DNA from: Alphaproteobacteria bacterium
GTDB taxonomy: Bacteria > Pseudomonadota > Alphaproteobacteria > Micavibrionales > UBA1664
Length of the DNA stretch: 10,035 nt
Reading direction: 5' to 3'
NCBI GenBank assembly: GCA_030427215.1
Contig: JAUHXB010000028.1
Location: forward strand, 1 to 10,035
In this document: positions 1 to 5,699 of the stretch, in pieces
How the letters are laid out: each line of letters opens with the position of its first letter
Position numbering within the stretch: position 1 is the stretch's first letter
Notes under the pieces: generated by a model
Databases searched by the model: none
What the model was told of the DNA's origin: nothing
Seen by the model: only the letters and a program-made list of their open reading frames with translations
Made by a program: the position numbers and the translations under genes

Positions 1-864
1 CGGGGCAATGCTTTACTTAAAAAAATATTATCTGATGATCCAAAATTAATTGATCCATTAAAAATCGAAGGGTTAGTTGAAACCCACATTGAACAAGGAT
101 CTGAATTAGAAATTGCAAATGCTCAGCTTGGGATAGTGACGTCCATTCGTGGAAATGTCCGTTTTCCCGATATGATTGATTTTTATGGTGTAACTGGTCA
201 TTCAGGGACAGTGCCGCAAAATCAACGCAAAGACGCAAATCTTGCAATGGCAATTTTCATCGTGGAATGTGATAAAATTTTTGAGGGGTACGAAGGAAAA
301 GCAGACATCGTATGGTCTTATCCTGAGGCTCATAATGTTGGTTCAAAATCATCGAATATTCCTGGTCATGCACGATTACGTCCAGAAGTGAGAAGTACGG
401 ATCCAGTCATTTTAACCCATGTGGCACATAATTTTGCCTGTGTCGCACAAAGGGTTGAACAAAAAACAGGGGTTAAAATCGTTTTAAATAAGGTCAATAC
501 GCAACAACCGGTCATCATGTCGTCCGATATTCAAAACCAGTTATCATGTGCCGCGATCAGTGCAGGAATTCAAACATTAAAAATGCCATCAGGCGCAGGC
601 CACGATGTTCAGGTTGGTGCAGAGGCAGGTATCAATAGTAGCCTTATTTTTATTCGTCACGGTAATAATGGTGTAAGCCATCGCCCTGATGAAATGTTAG
701 GGCGAGCACCTGATGATAATCCATTTACAACATTCAGTGATTTTGCGTGCGCTGTTGAGCTGAACCGTGCTTGGTTGATGGGGTCACAGTCTTCGCATAA
801 ATCAATGGAAACAGGTTTTTCAAAAGATCTTCTAAATAGAGGCGCAAGGCGTTTAACATTTTAA
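1..864 (+). CDS. M20-family amidohydrolase / N-carbamoyl-amino-acid or allantoate hydrolase (5' part missing)
   Basis: The open frame runs from the left window edge, so the start lies outside; 287 residues are visible and the GTG at 136 is internal, not a start. The family uses two metal ions to hydrolyse N-carbamoyl or ureido groups (allantoate, N-carbamoyl-L-amino acids, N-carbamoyl-beta-alanine). Visible family signatures: ETHIEQG at window residues 27-33 (His29 a metal ligand), the dimerisation/lid domain opening with GHSGTVP (66-72), SGAGHD ending at about 202 (His201), and GVSHRPDE (224-231; His227 the last metal ligand). The N-terminal metal-binding His and Asp are outside the window. 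The C-terminal tail looks complete. It converges on rodZ with 8 bases between the stops. Substrate cannot be decided from this fragment: allantoate amidohydrolase, L-carbamoylase and beta-ureidopropionase all share these motifs. Family call is firm, substrate open. Confidence 0.85.
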   Translation, partial: RGNALLKKILSDDPKLIDPLKIEGLVETHIEQGSELEIANAQLGIVTSIRGNVRFPDMIDFYGVTGHSGTVPQNQRKDANLAMAIFIVECDKIFEGYEGKADIVWSYPEAHNVGSKSSNIPGHARLRPEVRSTDPVILTHVAHNFACVAQRVEQKTGVKIVLNKVNTQQPVIMSSDIQNQLSCAAISAGIQTLKMPSGAGHDVQVGAEAGINSSLIFIRHGNNGVSHRPDEMLGRAPDDNPFTTFSDFACAVELNRAWLMGSQSSHKSMETGFSKDLLNRGARRLTF

Positions 865-870
865 AACGCC
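848..870. terminator. Hairpin at the M20/rodZ convergent junction, no clear U-tract
   Basis: GGCGTTT (848-854) and AAACGCC (864-870) form a perfect 7-base stem around a 9-base loop. The M20 stop codon (862-864) lies in it, and the rodZ stop follows 3 bases later. Neither strand has a T-run directly after, so it may be a shared weak or factor-assisted transcription end or an mRNA 3'-end stabiliser. The pairing is seen; the function is inferred. Confidence 0.4.
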
Positions 871-872
871 CT

Positions 873-1778
873 CTACTCCCCTCTTTGCAATCGCAAGGCC
901 TTCACCGAAAATGGGCGTAGGCGTATAATATCGCCGTCTTGTCCCAAAAGCCCCAGCGATTGATTATCCAAATACGCTTCTATCATCCCTGCATTGCCTG
1001 TCGTCAGTAAAACATCCTGATTATCAGAAACATAAATCACATCCCCCGCCTTAAACGTTTTGGTGATGATCACGTCACCACCCTGAACGGCGCGAAGCTC
1101 CATCCAATTGTCATCCTTCATCTTAAACGCCAAGGCAGATGTTAACGGATTTTCACCATAGGCCGTCGCCCCGTCATCAGGACGGACGATCAAATCCATT
1201 GGCTCCACTGGCGCGGGAACCTGAACATTATCCGCCTGAATGAAATCATCATTTGGCGTGGTTGCGTTTTCCATCATCTCTATCGGAACATCGGGTACAA
1301 TGATTTGATCCTTGCCCTGCCCTAAGGATAAAAGCCACATGACGGCAAAGATTAAAATGAGTGCCGTAATCCCGATGCCTATCAATTTTATCACTATAAA
1401 CGGGAGATCATTCACCCGACCACCTATGCTGTCATTCGTAATTGGTGGAGATAATGTCGGTTGGATAATGGCTTTATGCTCTTCGAGCTGTTTTTTGCCA
1501 TAGGCCTGCACCTTAAATAAATACGCCATTTTTTCAGAATCTAATGACAGCAAATCCGCATAAGCCCTGACAAACCCAACGGCATAAACTTTTGGCGGTA
1601 AGGCCTGAACATCATCCCCTTCAATAGCTTCAAGATGGGTAGATCCAATATTCAAATGCGCGGCAATTTGTTGAATGGTCAGATTTTGATCGTGACGTGC
1701 ACGTTTAAAAATTTGTCCAACCGTCATTTGATTGAAATTATTTAATGTTATGCGATCCTGAGACGATAAATTGACCAT
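873..1778 (-). CDS. rodZ: RodZ-like cytoskeletal/cell-shape protein (HTH domain, one membrane helix, DUF4115)
   Basis: 301 residues with the full RodZ layout: an N-terminal Xre-like helix-turn-helix (about 18-85, with VGQIFKRAR, LTIQQIAAHLNI, LEAIEGDD and the conserved PPKVYAVGFVRAYA segment), a linker, one membrane helix (about 126-152), a Pro/acidic periplasmic linker, and a C-terminal beta-rich DUF4115 domain (about 215-298, containing NWMELRAVQGGDVI and GNAGMIEAYLD). In the family, the cytoplasmic HTH binds MreB filaments and links the elongasome to the membrane. Start: ATG at 1778 is used, but Met18 (ATG at 1727, MTVGQIF) matches the usual RodZ N-terminus and is a real alternative. Neither start has a Shine-Dalgarno. 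It is divergent from ubiG and convergent with the M20 gene. Confidence 0.88.
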   Translation of the reverse strand: MVNLSSQDRITLNNFNQMTVGQIFKRARHDQNLTIQQIAAHLNIGSTHLEAIEGDDVQALPPKVYAVGFVRAYADLLSLDSEKMAYLFKVQAYGKKQLEEHKAIIQPTLSPPITNDSIGGRVNDLPFIVIKLIGIGITALILIFAVMWLLSLGQGKDQIIVPDVPIEMMENATTPNDDFIQADNVQVPAPVEPMDLIVRPDDGATAYGENPLTSALAFKMKDDNWMELRAVQGGDVIITKTFKAGDVIYVSDNQDVLLTTGNAGMIEAYLDNQSLGLLGQDGDIIRLRPFSVKALRLQRGE

Positions 1779-1785
1779 GTATTGA

Positions 1786-1813
1786 AAGTTACCGCATTTT
1801 TATGATTTCACAA
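1786..1813 (-). promoter_or_regulatory. Weak candidate rodZ promoter
   Basis: On the minus strand TTGTGA (1808-1813), a 16-base spacer and TAACTT (1786-1791) precede the ATG at 1778 by 7 bases. Matches are only 4/6 and 3/6, so this rests mainly on spacing and on similarity to the other starts in the window. Its -35 occupies nearly the same bases as the candidate ubiG -35 on the other strand. Confidence 0.25.
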
Positions 1814-1836
1814 AACGCCTTGATCAGCTATATAAA
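1807..1836 (+). promoter_or_regulatory. Candidate promoter of the ubiG-pgsA-orf66-pyrD operon, leaderless
   Basis: TTCACA (1807-1812, 5/6 match to the -35 consensus) is followed after 16 bases by TATATA (1829-1834) or after 18 bases by TATAAA (1831-1836, 5/6). The ATG at 1841 begins 6 bases after TATATA, so transcription would start at or next to the A of that ATG. This favours the 1841 start over the upstream in-frame ATG at 1802, which would have the promoter inside the coding sequence. Confidence 0.45.
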
Positions 1837-1840
1837 ACAT

Positions 1841-2551
1841 ATGGGTAATGTAAACACAAAAGAATTATCGCACTTTGAATCAATGGCGACGCATTGGTGG
1901 GATGAACGCGGGCCTCTTAAACCTCTCCATAAACTCAACCCCACACGTATTAATTATATTGAAAAACGAATTCTTCACCATTTTGAGAAACCGTCATTGA
2001 AGGACATGACCATTTTGGATGTTGGATGTGGTGGTGGATTGGTTTGTGAAGCCTTGGCAAGCAAAGGAGCGAAAGTGACTGGTATTGATGCAGGCGAAAC
2101 CGCAATTCAGGTCGCCACAGACCACGCAACCTATAACGGCGTTTCCGTGACTTATAAATGTGAAAATGTTGAAAATCACAAAGGCACCTACGATGTTGTG
2201 CTGGCATTAGAAATTATAGAGCATGTGGATCATGTTGAAGAATTCGTAAAAACCGTTAGCGAAAAAGTGAACAAAGGCGGATTGGTTATTTTCTCTACAA
2301 TCAACCGCACACCAAAATCCTATGCCCTTGGTATTATTGCGGCGGAATATATTTTGCGATGGTTACCACGCGGAACGCATGATTGGAAAAAATTTATCAA
2401 ACCATCGGAACTGGCCCGCATGGCACAGGCGAACAATTTAAAAATCAGTGATATAACTGGTTTGCTTTATAACCCTTTTTTAGATCATTTTTCATTATCA
2501 AATAACGATATTGATGTGAATTATTTTATGGCGGCGGAGAAAACAAAATAA
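1841..2551 (+). CDS. ubiG: UbiG, bifunctional ubiquinone-biosynthesis O-methyltransferase
   Basis: 236 residues from the chosen ATG. UbiG performs both SAM-dependent O-methylations in ubiquinone synthesis (on the 2-polyprenyl-6-hydroxyphenol and on the demethylubiquinol), at the inner face of the membrane. Seen: the N-terminal FESMATHWWDERG..PLHKLNP block typical of UbiG, SAM motif I ILDVGCGGG (58-66), the acidic residue after strand 2 (Asp83 in VTGIDAG), LEIIEHV (motif II region), FSTINRT, and the amphipathic membrane-contact stretch around 164-188 (AAEYILRWLPRGTHDWKKFI), followed by the conserved C-terminal ITGLLYNP...DVNYF. Start: an ATG at 1802 adds 13 residues not expected in UbiG, and the promoter-like elements lie within that stretch, so 1841 is preferred. 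The stop overlaps the pgsA start by one base (TAATG). Confidence 0.95.
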   Translation: MGNVNTKELSHFESMATHWWDERGPLKPLHKLNPTRINYIEKRILHHFEKPSLKDMTILDVGCGGGLVCEALASKGAKVTGIDAGETAIQVATDHATYNGVSVTYKCENVENHKGTYDVVLALEIIEHVDHVEEFVKTVSEKVNKGGLVIFSTINRTPKSYALGIIAAEYILRWLPRGTHDWKKFIKPSELARMAQANNLKISDITGLLYNPFLDHFSLSNNDIDVNYFMAAEKTK

Positions 2552-3126
2552 TGTCACTTTACAACACGCCCAATATTTTAACCCTGCTGCGAATTATTCT
2601 AATCCCCCTCATTGCGGTTTTAATGTTTATACCCTCCGCTTGGGCGGCTTGGACCGCGCTTGGGTTTTATACTCTGGCCTGTGTGACCGATTGGTTGGAT
2701 GGGTATATCGCCAGGCGCGATAACATCATATCTGCCTTTGGACGTTTTCTTGACCCCATCGCGGATAAACTCCTCATTGCGATCCTCCTCCTCATTTTTG
2801 CAGGCATGGAAAGATTAGAGGGATGGTGGATCCTCCCGGCATGCGTCATTATGTTTCGTGAAATTCTCATCGCGGGATTGCGCGAATTTTTAGGCCCTCA
2901 AAATATTGTGATCCATGTGTCAAAATTGGCCAAATGGAAAACAACATCACAAATGATCGCGCTTGGGTTTTTGGTGGTTGGCGATTATGGGAATGTGATT
3001 TTGCCGGAAACATTATTGATTGGACAAATTTTATTGTCCATATCCGCCGTTTTGACATTTATCACTGGATATGAATATATGGTTCAGGGGATGAAAGCGA
3101 TTATAAAAATGGAGAAGAAAAAATGA
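2551..3126 (+). CDS. pgsA: PgsA, CDP-diacylglycerol--glycerol-3-phosphate 3-phosphatidyltransferase
   Basis: 191 residues, the usual length. It transfers the phosphatidyl group from CDP-diacylglycerol to glycerol-3-phosphate, the committed step to phosphatidylglycerol and cardiolipin, in the inner membrane. The full CDP-alcohol phosphotransferase signature is present: Asp47-x2-Asp50-Gly51-x2-Ala54-Arg55-x8-Gly64-x3-Asp68-x3-Asp72. The N-terminus (NTPNILTLLRIILIPLI) is typical of PgsA rather than phosphatidylserine or cardiolipin synthases. Several membrane helices flank the motif, and FREILIAGLREF (102-113) is also PgsA-like. GGAG at 2536-2539 lies 11 bases before the ATG. It overlaps ubiG by one base and the next gene by four (ATGA), so it is translationally coupled within the operon. 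Confidence 0.95.
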   Translation: MSLYNTPNILTLLRIILIPLIAVLMFIPSAWAAWTALGFYTLACVTDWLDGYIARRDNIISAFGRFLDPIADKLLIAILLLIFAGMERLEGWWILPACVIMFREILIAGLREFLGPQNIVIHVSKLAKWKTTSQMIALGFLVVGDYGNVILPETLLIGQILLSISAVLTFITGYEYMVQGMKAIIKMEKKK

Positions 3127-3323
3127 AAAATATTGCGAAATATGCGTTTACCCTTGCAGGTGCAATGGTCGGTGCAGGGTTATCTTATTACCTTTATGGT
3201 TCGGAATTATCCTCTAACAATAGTAATATAACTATAATTTCTAATCTTTTACCATCGATTATGGTGACAGGCACCACATCATTTATAGGGCGTGAAATAG
3301 GAAAACGACTGACATTCAGATGA
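3123..3323 (+). CDS. Small predicted membrane protein, 66 residues, between pgsA and pyrD
   Basis: Not recognised. It has overlapping ATGA junctions with pgsA upstream and pyrD downstream, and GGAG (3111-3114) 8 bases before its ATG, which argues strongly that it is translated. The protein has a basic start (MKNIAKY), a Gly/Ala-rich helix about 7-26 (GAMVGAG resembles a glycine zipper), a polar Ser/Asn linker 27-36, and a second moderately hydrophobic stretch about 37-56 ending in a basic tail (GREIGKRLTFR). Two membrane passes with both ends in the cytoplasm would fit. No catalytic motif is visible. Its operon partners make ubiquinone and phospholipid and use quinone, so a role at the membrane is reasonable but unproven. 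Confidence 0.75.
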   Translation: MKNIAKYAFTLAGAMVGAGLSYYLYGSELSSNNSNITIISNLLPSIMVTGTTSFIGREIGKRLTFR

Positions 3324-4372
3324 TTGAAAAACTGGCTCTTCCTCTTCTCCATATGATGGACGCTGAAAAGGCGCATACACTTACAATGGCGGGATTAAAA
3401 TCTGGATTGGTCACTGGTAAAGCGCCTAAACATGATCAGGCGCTGGCGGTATCCTTATTCGGGCGCATGTTCCCAAACCCTGTTGGTTTGGCCGCAGGGT
3501 TTGATAAAAATGGTGAAAGCGCTGATGCCATGTTGGGTTATGAATTTGGATTTGTTGAAATCGGAACGGTGACGCCCAAACCTCAAATTGGCAATCCAAA
3601 GCCACGCGTTTTTAGAGATAAAAAATCACACAGCGTTATTAACCGAATGGGTTTCCCGAATGGGGGCGCGGATGATTTTGAGCATAATTACACAGCCTTC
3701 CGCAAGAACGGCAAAAACAACACAGGCATCGTCGGCATTAATGTTGGTAAGAACAAGGACCAAGACGACGCCTTATCCGATTACGTTGATCTGGTTCACC
3801 GATTTGGTAAACAGGCGGATTATTTAACCGTAAATATTTCATCACCAAACACCCCTGGATTGCGTGATTTACAAGACCCGGCTGAATTATTACCTTTCCT
3901 TCGTCAATTGGTGATTGTACGCAATGCACGGTGCAAAACGCCTTTGCTGGTGAAACTTGCCCCTGACCTAACCGAAGACCAATGTAAGGCCATTGCCGAT
4001 TGCGTGATGGAGGCGGGAATAGACGGCCTGATCCTAACCAATACAACATTGGCGCGCTCTGATCATTTACCAGAAGCATTTCGCAATGAAATGGGGGGGT
4101 TGAGTGGTCCCCTCCTCCAAGATCAATCACTCAATGTCATTCGATCATTTTATAAACACACAAAAGGTGAATTACCCATTATTGGCGCAGGTGGAATTAA
4201 CAGCGCCGAAAGCGCTTATGCCGCGATTAAGGCAGGGGCGTCATTGGTGCAATTATATACCGCGCTTGTTTATCACGGGCCAAAATTACCGCGTAAAATC
4301 AATAAGGGGTTGGTGAAATTATTAAAGTCAGATGGGTATTCATCCATTACCGAGGCCATCGGCAAAGAGTGA
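3320..4372 (+). CDS. pyrD: Class 2 (quinone-dependent) dihydroorotate dehydrogenase
   Basis: 350 residues, normal for class 2. It oxidises dihydroorotate to orotate in pyrimidine synthesis with FMN and passes electrons to ubiquinone at the membrane. Seen: an N-terminal membrane-associating helical segment (1-30, with the typical DAEKAHTLTMAGLKSG), PVGLAAGFDKNGE (54-66), GFVEIGTVTPKPQ.GNPKPR (77-96), NRMGFPN (108-114), NVGKNK, and the active-site segment VNISSPNTPGLRDLQ (171-185) with the class 2 catalytic serine where class 1 enzymes have cysteine. It also has LVKLAPDL, LTNTT, and the FMN-phosphate site PIIGAGGINSAESAYAAIKAGASLVQLYT. It is the last gene of the operon, overlapping orf66 by ATGA, and lies 3 bases from the convergent nuoB stop. 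Confidence 0.96.
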   Translation: MIEKLALPLLHMMDAEKAHTLTMAGLKSGLVTGKAPKHDQALAVSLFGRMFPNPVGLAAGFDKNGESADAMLGYEFGFVEIGTVTPKPQIGNPKPRVFRDKKSHSVINRMGFPNGGADDFEHNYTAFRKNGKNNTGIVGINVGKNKDQDDALSDYVDLVHRFGKQADYLTVNISSPNTPGLRDLQDPAELLPFLRQLVIVRNARCKTPLLVKLAPDLTEDQCKAIADCVMEAGIDGLILTNTTLARSDHLPEAFRNEMGGLSGPLLQDQSLNVIRSFYKHTKGELPIIGAGGINSAESAYAAIKAGASLVQLYTALVYHGPKLPRKINKGLVKLLKSDGYSSITEAIGKE

Positions 4373-4375
4373 TAT

Positions 4376-4957
4376 CTAACGCATGATACGTGTATCTTCA
4401 CGTTGTATTTTCTTTTGAAGTTGTAAAATACCGTAAACCAAGGCCTCTGCCGTTGGGGGGCATCCAGGAACATAAATATCCACGGGCACAATGCGGTCAC
4501 ACCCACGCACAACCGAATAGGAATAGTGATAATACCCCCCGCCATTGGCACATGACCCCATTGAAATCACCCAGCGCGGTTCGGGCATTTGATCATAGAC
4601 ACGACGCAAAGCAGGCGCCATTTTATTAGTCAACGTCCCCGCCACAATCATCACATCCGATTGACGCGGACTGGGTCGTGGAATAATACCAAATCGGTCC
4701 AAATCATATCGGGGCATATAGGCATGGATCATTTCAACGGCGCAACACGCCAATCCAAATGTCATTGGCCACATGGACCCGCCACGTGCCCAATCAAATA
4801 ATTTATCAGTATTGGTGAGGACAAAGCCCTTATCCTTCACCTCTTGCGCGATATTATGCGCTGATAAATCCATCATATCCTTTTGCCCAGACGGCAAAGC
4901 GATATCTGTTTTCAAATCAACGGCAGGTGCGTTTATGGTTTTACGGTCGTGGGGCAT
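4376..4957 (-). CDS. nuoB: NuoB, NADH-quinone oxidoreductase subunit B (cluster N2 subunit)
   Basis: 193 residues. NuoB sits at the junction of the peripheral and membrane arms of complex I and carries the terminal 4Fe-4S cluster N2, which reduces ubiquinone. Cluster ligands are visible as Cys71-Cys72 ([10 protein letters not shown]), Cys136 ([12 protein letters not shown]) and Cys166 (YVPGCPP). Cys153 in [12 protein letters not shown] is the extra cysteine common in alphaproteobacterial and mitochondrial homologues. The C-terminal [14 protein letters not shown] is also typical. The divergent first 40 residues are normal for the family. A purine-rich GAGGGAAAGAG lies about 11-20 bases upstream of the ATG. 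The small frame upstream ends in a TAATG overlap with this start. No nuoC follows: the gene ends 3 bases from convergent pyrD. Confidence 0.96.
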   Translation of the reverse strand: MPHDRKTINAPAVDLKTDIALPSGQKDMMDLSAHNIAQEVKDKGFVLTNTDKLFDWARGGSMWPMTFGLACCAVEMIHAYMPRYDLDRFGIIPRPSPRQSDVMIVAGTLTNKMAPALRRVYDQMPEPRWVISMGSCANGGGYYHYSYSVVRGCDRIVPVDIYVPGCPPTAEALVYGILQLQKKIQREDTRIMR

Positions 4958-5061
4958 TAATTTAAAACTCTTTCCCTCATAACACGCTTATTAAAAGCAA
5001 TTTGTTCTATCACGCGATACATCGCAGTAAAACTTCGTAAAAACGCTTCTCTTACTCCCAA
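4957..5061 (-). CDS. Possible small reading frame bridging nuoA and nuoB, 34 residues
   Basis: Not a recognised gene. A TTG at 5061, inside the last codons of nuoA, is preceded by AAGGAG with 7 bases of spacing. It opens a 34-codon frame, begins [20 protein letters not shown] and ends in TAA whose last base is the A of the nuoB ATG (TAATG). So it fills the whole 94-base gap between nuoA and nuoB. The peptide is basic (8 Arg/Lys, 4 acidic) and could form an amphipathic helix. Internal ATGs at 5022 and 4980 are alternative starts. It may encode a small protein, or its translation may simply carry ribosomes from nuoA to nuoB. It could also be chance openness in a short gap. The Shine-Dalgarno and the overlap are what raise it above noise. 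Confidence 0.4.
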   Translation of the reverse strand: MGVREAFLRSFTAMYRVIEQIAFNKRVMRERVLN

Positions 5062-5423
5062 TCTAACGCTCCTTTTTTCCATTCATAAATAAATCCAACG
5101 GTTAAAACGCCCAAAAAAGTCATCATGGACCAAAATGCATATGCACCTGTTTCGCCCAATGATACGGCCCATGGGAATAAAAATGCAATTTCCAAATCAA
5201 AAATAATAAATAAAATTGCGACCAAATAAAACCGAACATCAAATTTATGGCGTGTATCGTCAAACGCATCAAACCCACATTCATAGGGGGTTAATTTTTC
5301 GCGGTCAGGGCGGCGTATCCCTGAAACCCAACTTCCCGCAATCATGGCAATGGCAATCCCGCTTGCGATCACAATGAACACAAGGATTGGAAAATATTCA
5401 GCGAGGAAAGCATCTGTTGGCAT
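5052..5423 (-). CDS. nuoA: NuoA, NADH-quinone oxidoreductase subunit A
   Basis: 123 residues, full length. NuoA (mitochondrial ND3) is a three-helix membrane subunit next to the quinone channel. Helices run about 10-32, 63-85 and 96-114. Between the first two lies the long matrix-side loop with the family signature [24 protein letters not shown] (43-66), whose Cys49 corresponds to the conserved ND3 loop cysteine. It also has [11 protein letters not shown] (75-85), with the conserved acidic residues inside the membrane, and [10 protein letters not shown] at the end. Start: the ATG at 5423 has no Shine-Dalgarno but sits 7 bases after a -10-like TACACT. It is followed by a small bridging frame and then nuoB on the same strand. 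Confidence 0.96.
   Translation of the reverse strand: MPTDAFLAEYFPILVFIVIASGIAIAMIAGSWVSGIRRPDREKLTPYECGFDAFDDTRHKFDVRFYLVAILFIIFDLEIAFLFPWAVSLGETGAYAFWSMMTFLGVLTVGFIYEWKKGALDWE
5069..5074 (-). promoter_or_regulatory. AAGGAG Shine-Dalgarno inside the 3' end of nuoA
   Basis: Minus-strand AAGGAG lies within the nuoA codons for Lys-Lys-Gly-Ala, 7 bases before the TTG at 5061 and about 112 bases before the nuoB ATG. It is far too distant to serve nuoB directly. The nuoA amino acids here (KKGA) partly dictate the bases, so it may be incidental. Confidence 0.4.
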
Positions 5424-5430
5424 GAAACAA

Positions 5431-5459
5431 AGTGTAAGCGTTTTTAAGCCCGAGGTGAA
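5431..5459 (-). promoter_or_regulatory. Candidate nuoA promoter, leaderless
   Basis: On the minus strand TTCACC (5454-5459), a 17-base spacer and TACACT (5431-5436) end 7 bases before the nuoA ATG. Each hexamer matches consensus at 4/6. Alternatively nuoA could be co-transcribed with the upstream tRNA. Confidence 0.35.
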
Positions 5460-5471
5460 GAGGCAATATGA

Positions 5472-5500
5472 TTTTATTCAAGTTGAAAAAAAGAATAAAA
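5472..5500 (-). repeat. AT-rich inverted repeat directly 3' of tRNA-Asp
   Basis: TTTTATTC (5472-5479) and GAATAAAA (5493-5500) are perfect 8-base arms around a 13-base loop that contains a T7 run when read on the minus strand. It starts one base beyond the encoded CCA end of the tRNA. Together with the T-rich stretch it may mark the tRNA 3' trailer or end of transcription, but the stem is weak (one G-C pair). Confidence 0.35.
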
Positions 5501-5501
5501 A

Positions 5502-5578
5502 TGGCGCGAGTGACGGGACTTGAACCCGCGGCCTCCTGCGTGACAGGCAGGCGCTCTAACCAGCTGAGCTACACCCGC
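5502..5578 (-). tRNA. tRNA-Asp (anticodon GTC)
   Basis: A 77-base cloverleaf with encoded CCA. The acceptor GCGGGTG pairs with CACTCGC (one G-U), discriminator G, then CCA. The D-stem is GCTC/GAGC with loop AGCTGGTTA. The anticodon stem CCTGC/GCAGG holds loop CTGTCAC, giving anticodon GTC, which reads GAC/GAU (aspartate). The variable loop is AGGCC, and the T-stem GCGGG/CCCGT has loop TTCAAGT. All parts are intact. It lies upstream of nuoA on the same strand. No integrase or broken tRNA copy is nearby, so there is no sign of use as an integration site. Confidence 0.97.
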
Positions 5579-5580
5579 GC

Positions 5581-5596
5581 ATTCGATTAATCGAAT
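5581..5596. repeat. 16-base perfect palindrome in the tRNA-Asp leader
   Basis: ATTCGATTAATCGAAT equals its own reverse complement. It falls between the expected tRNA transcript start (about 5598) and the mature tRNA 5' end (5578). It could be a protein-binding operator or a leader hairpin near the RNase P cut. Only the symmetry is seen. Confidence 0.6.
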
Positions 5597-5604
5597 AGAA
5601 TAGG

Positions 5605-5633
5605 GTTATAATTCAATTCTATCTTGGGTGCAA
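5605..5633 (-). promoter_or_regulatory. tRNA-Asp promoter (sigma-70 type)
   Basis: Minus-strand TTGCAC (5628-5633), exactly 17 bases of spacer, then TATAAC (5605-5610; 5/6). It points at the tRNA, with a predicted start near 5598 and a leader of about 20 bases. This is the best-spaced conventional promoter in the window. Confidence 0.65.
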
Positions 5634-5663
5634 CACCTTAATCTTGAATAAAATAAAAATTTA

Positions 5664-5692
5664 TTGCTTGAATCGTATGTTTCGTCTATACG
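5664..5692 (+). promoter_or_regulatory. Candidate promoter of the S11-peptidase homologue, leaderless
   Basis: TTGCTT (5664-5669), a 17-base spacer and TATACG (5687-5692) end 7 bases before the ATG at 5700. The TTG could be taken as a start codon for a 12-residue extension, but that extension is not conserved-looking, so it is better read as part of the -35. The hexamers are modest (3/6 and 4/6). Confidence 0.35.
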
Positions 5693-5699
5693 TAAACTA

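Noticed and set aside
1802..1840. ATG at 1802 as the ubiG start (13 extra residues)
   Set aside because: UbiG proteins normally begin close to the GNVNTKE-F block, and the candidate -35/-10 elements lie within this stretch.
3738..4130. 130-codon open frame on the minus strand inside pyrD
   Set aside because: Opposite-strand shadow of a certain, fully conserved gene; no ribosome site and no recognisable protein.
4383..4394. GATACGTGTATC near the pyrD/nuoB junction as a terminator
   Set aside because: The stem is only 4-5 bases with a tiny loop, has no T-run, and lies within nuoB coding sequence.
5502..5578. tRNA-Asp as an integration site for a mobile element
   Set aside because: No integrase, no repeated tRNA 3' fragment and ordinary core genes on both sides.
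5664..5699. TTG at 5664 as the start of the S11 homologue
   Set aside because: The added residues are not signal-peptide-like, there is no ribosome site, and TTGCTT fits a -35 with a 17-base spacer to TATACG.
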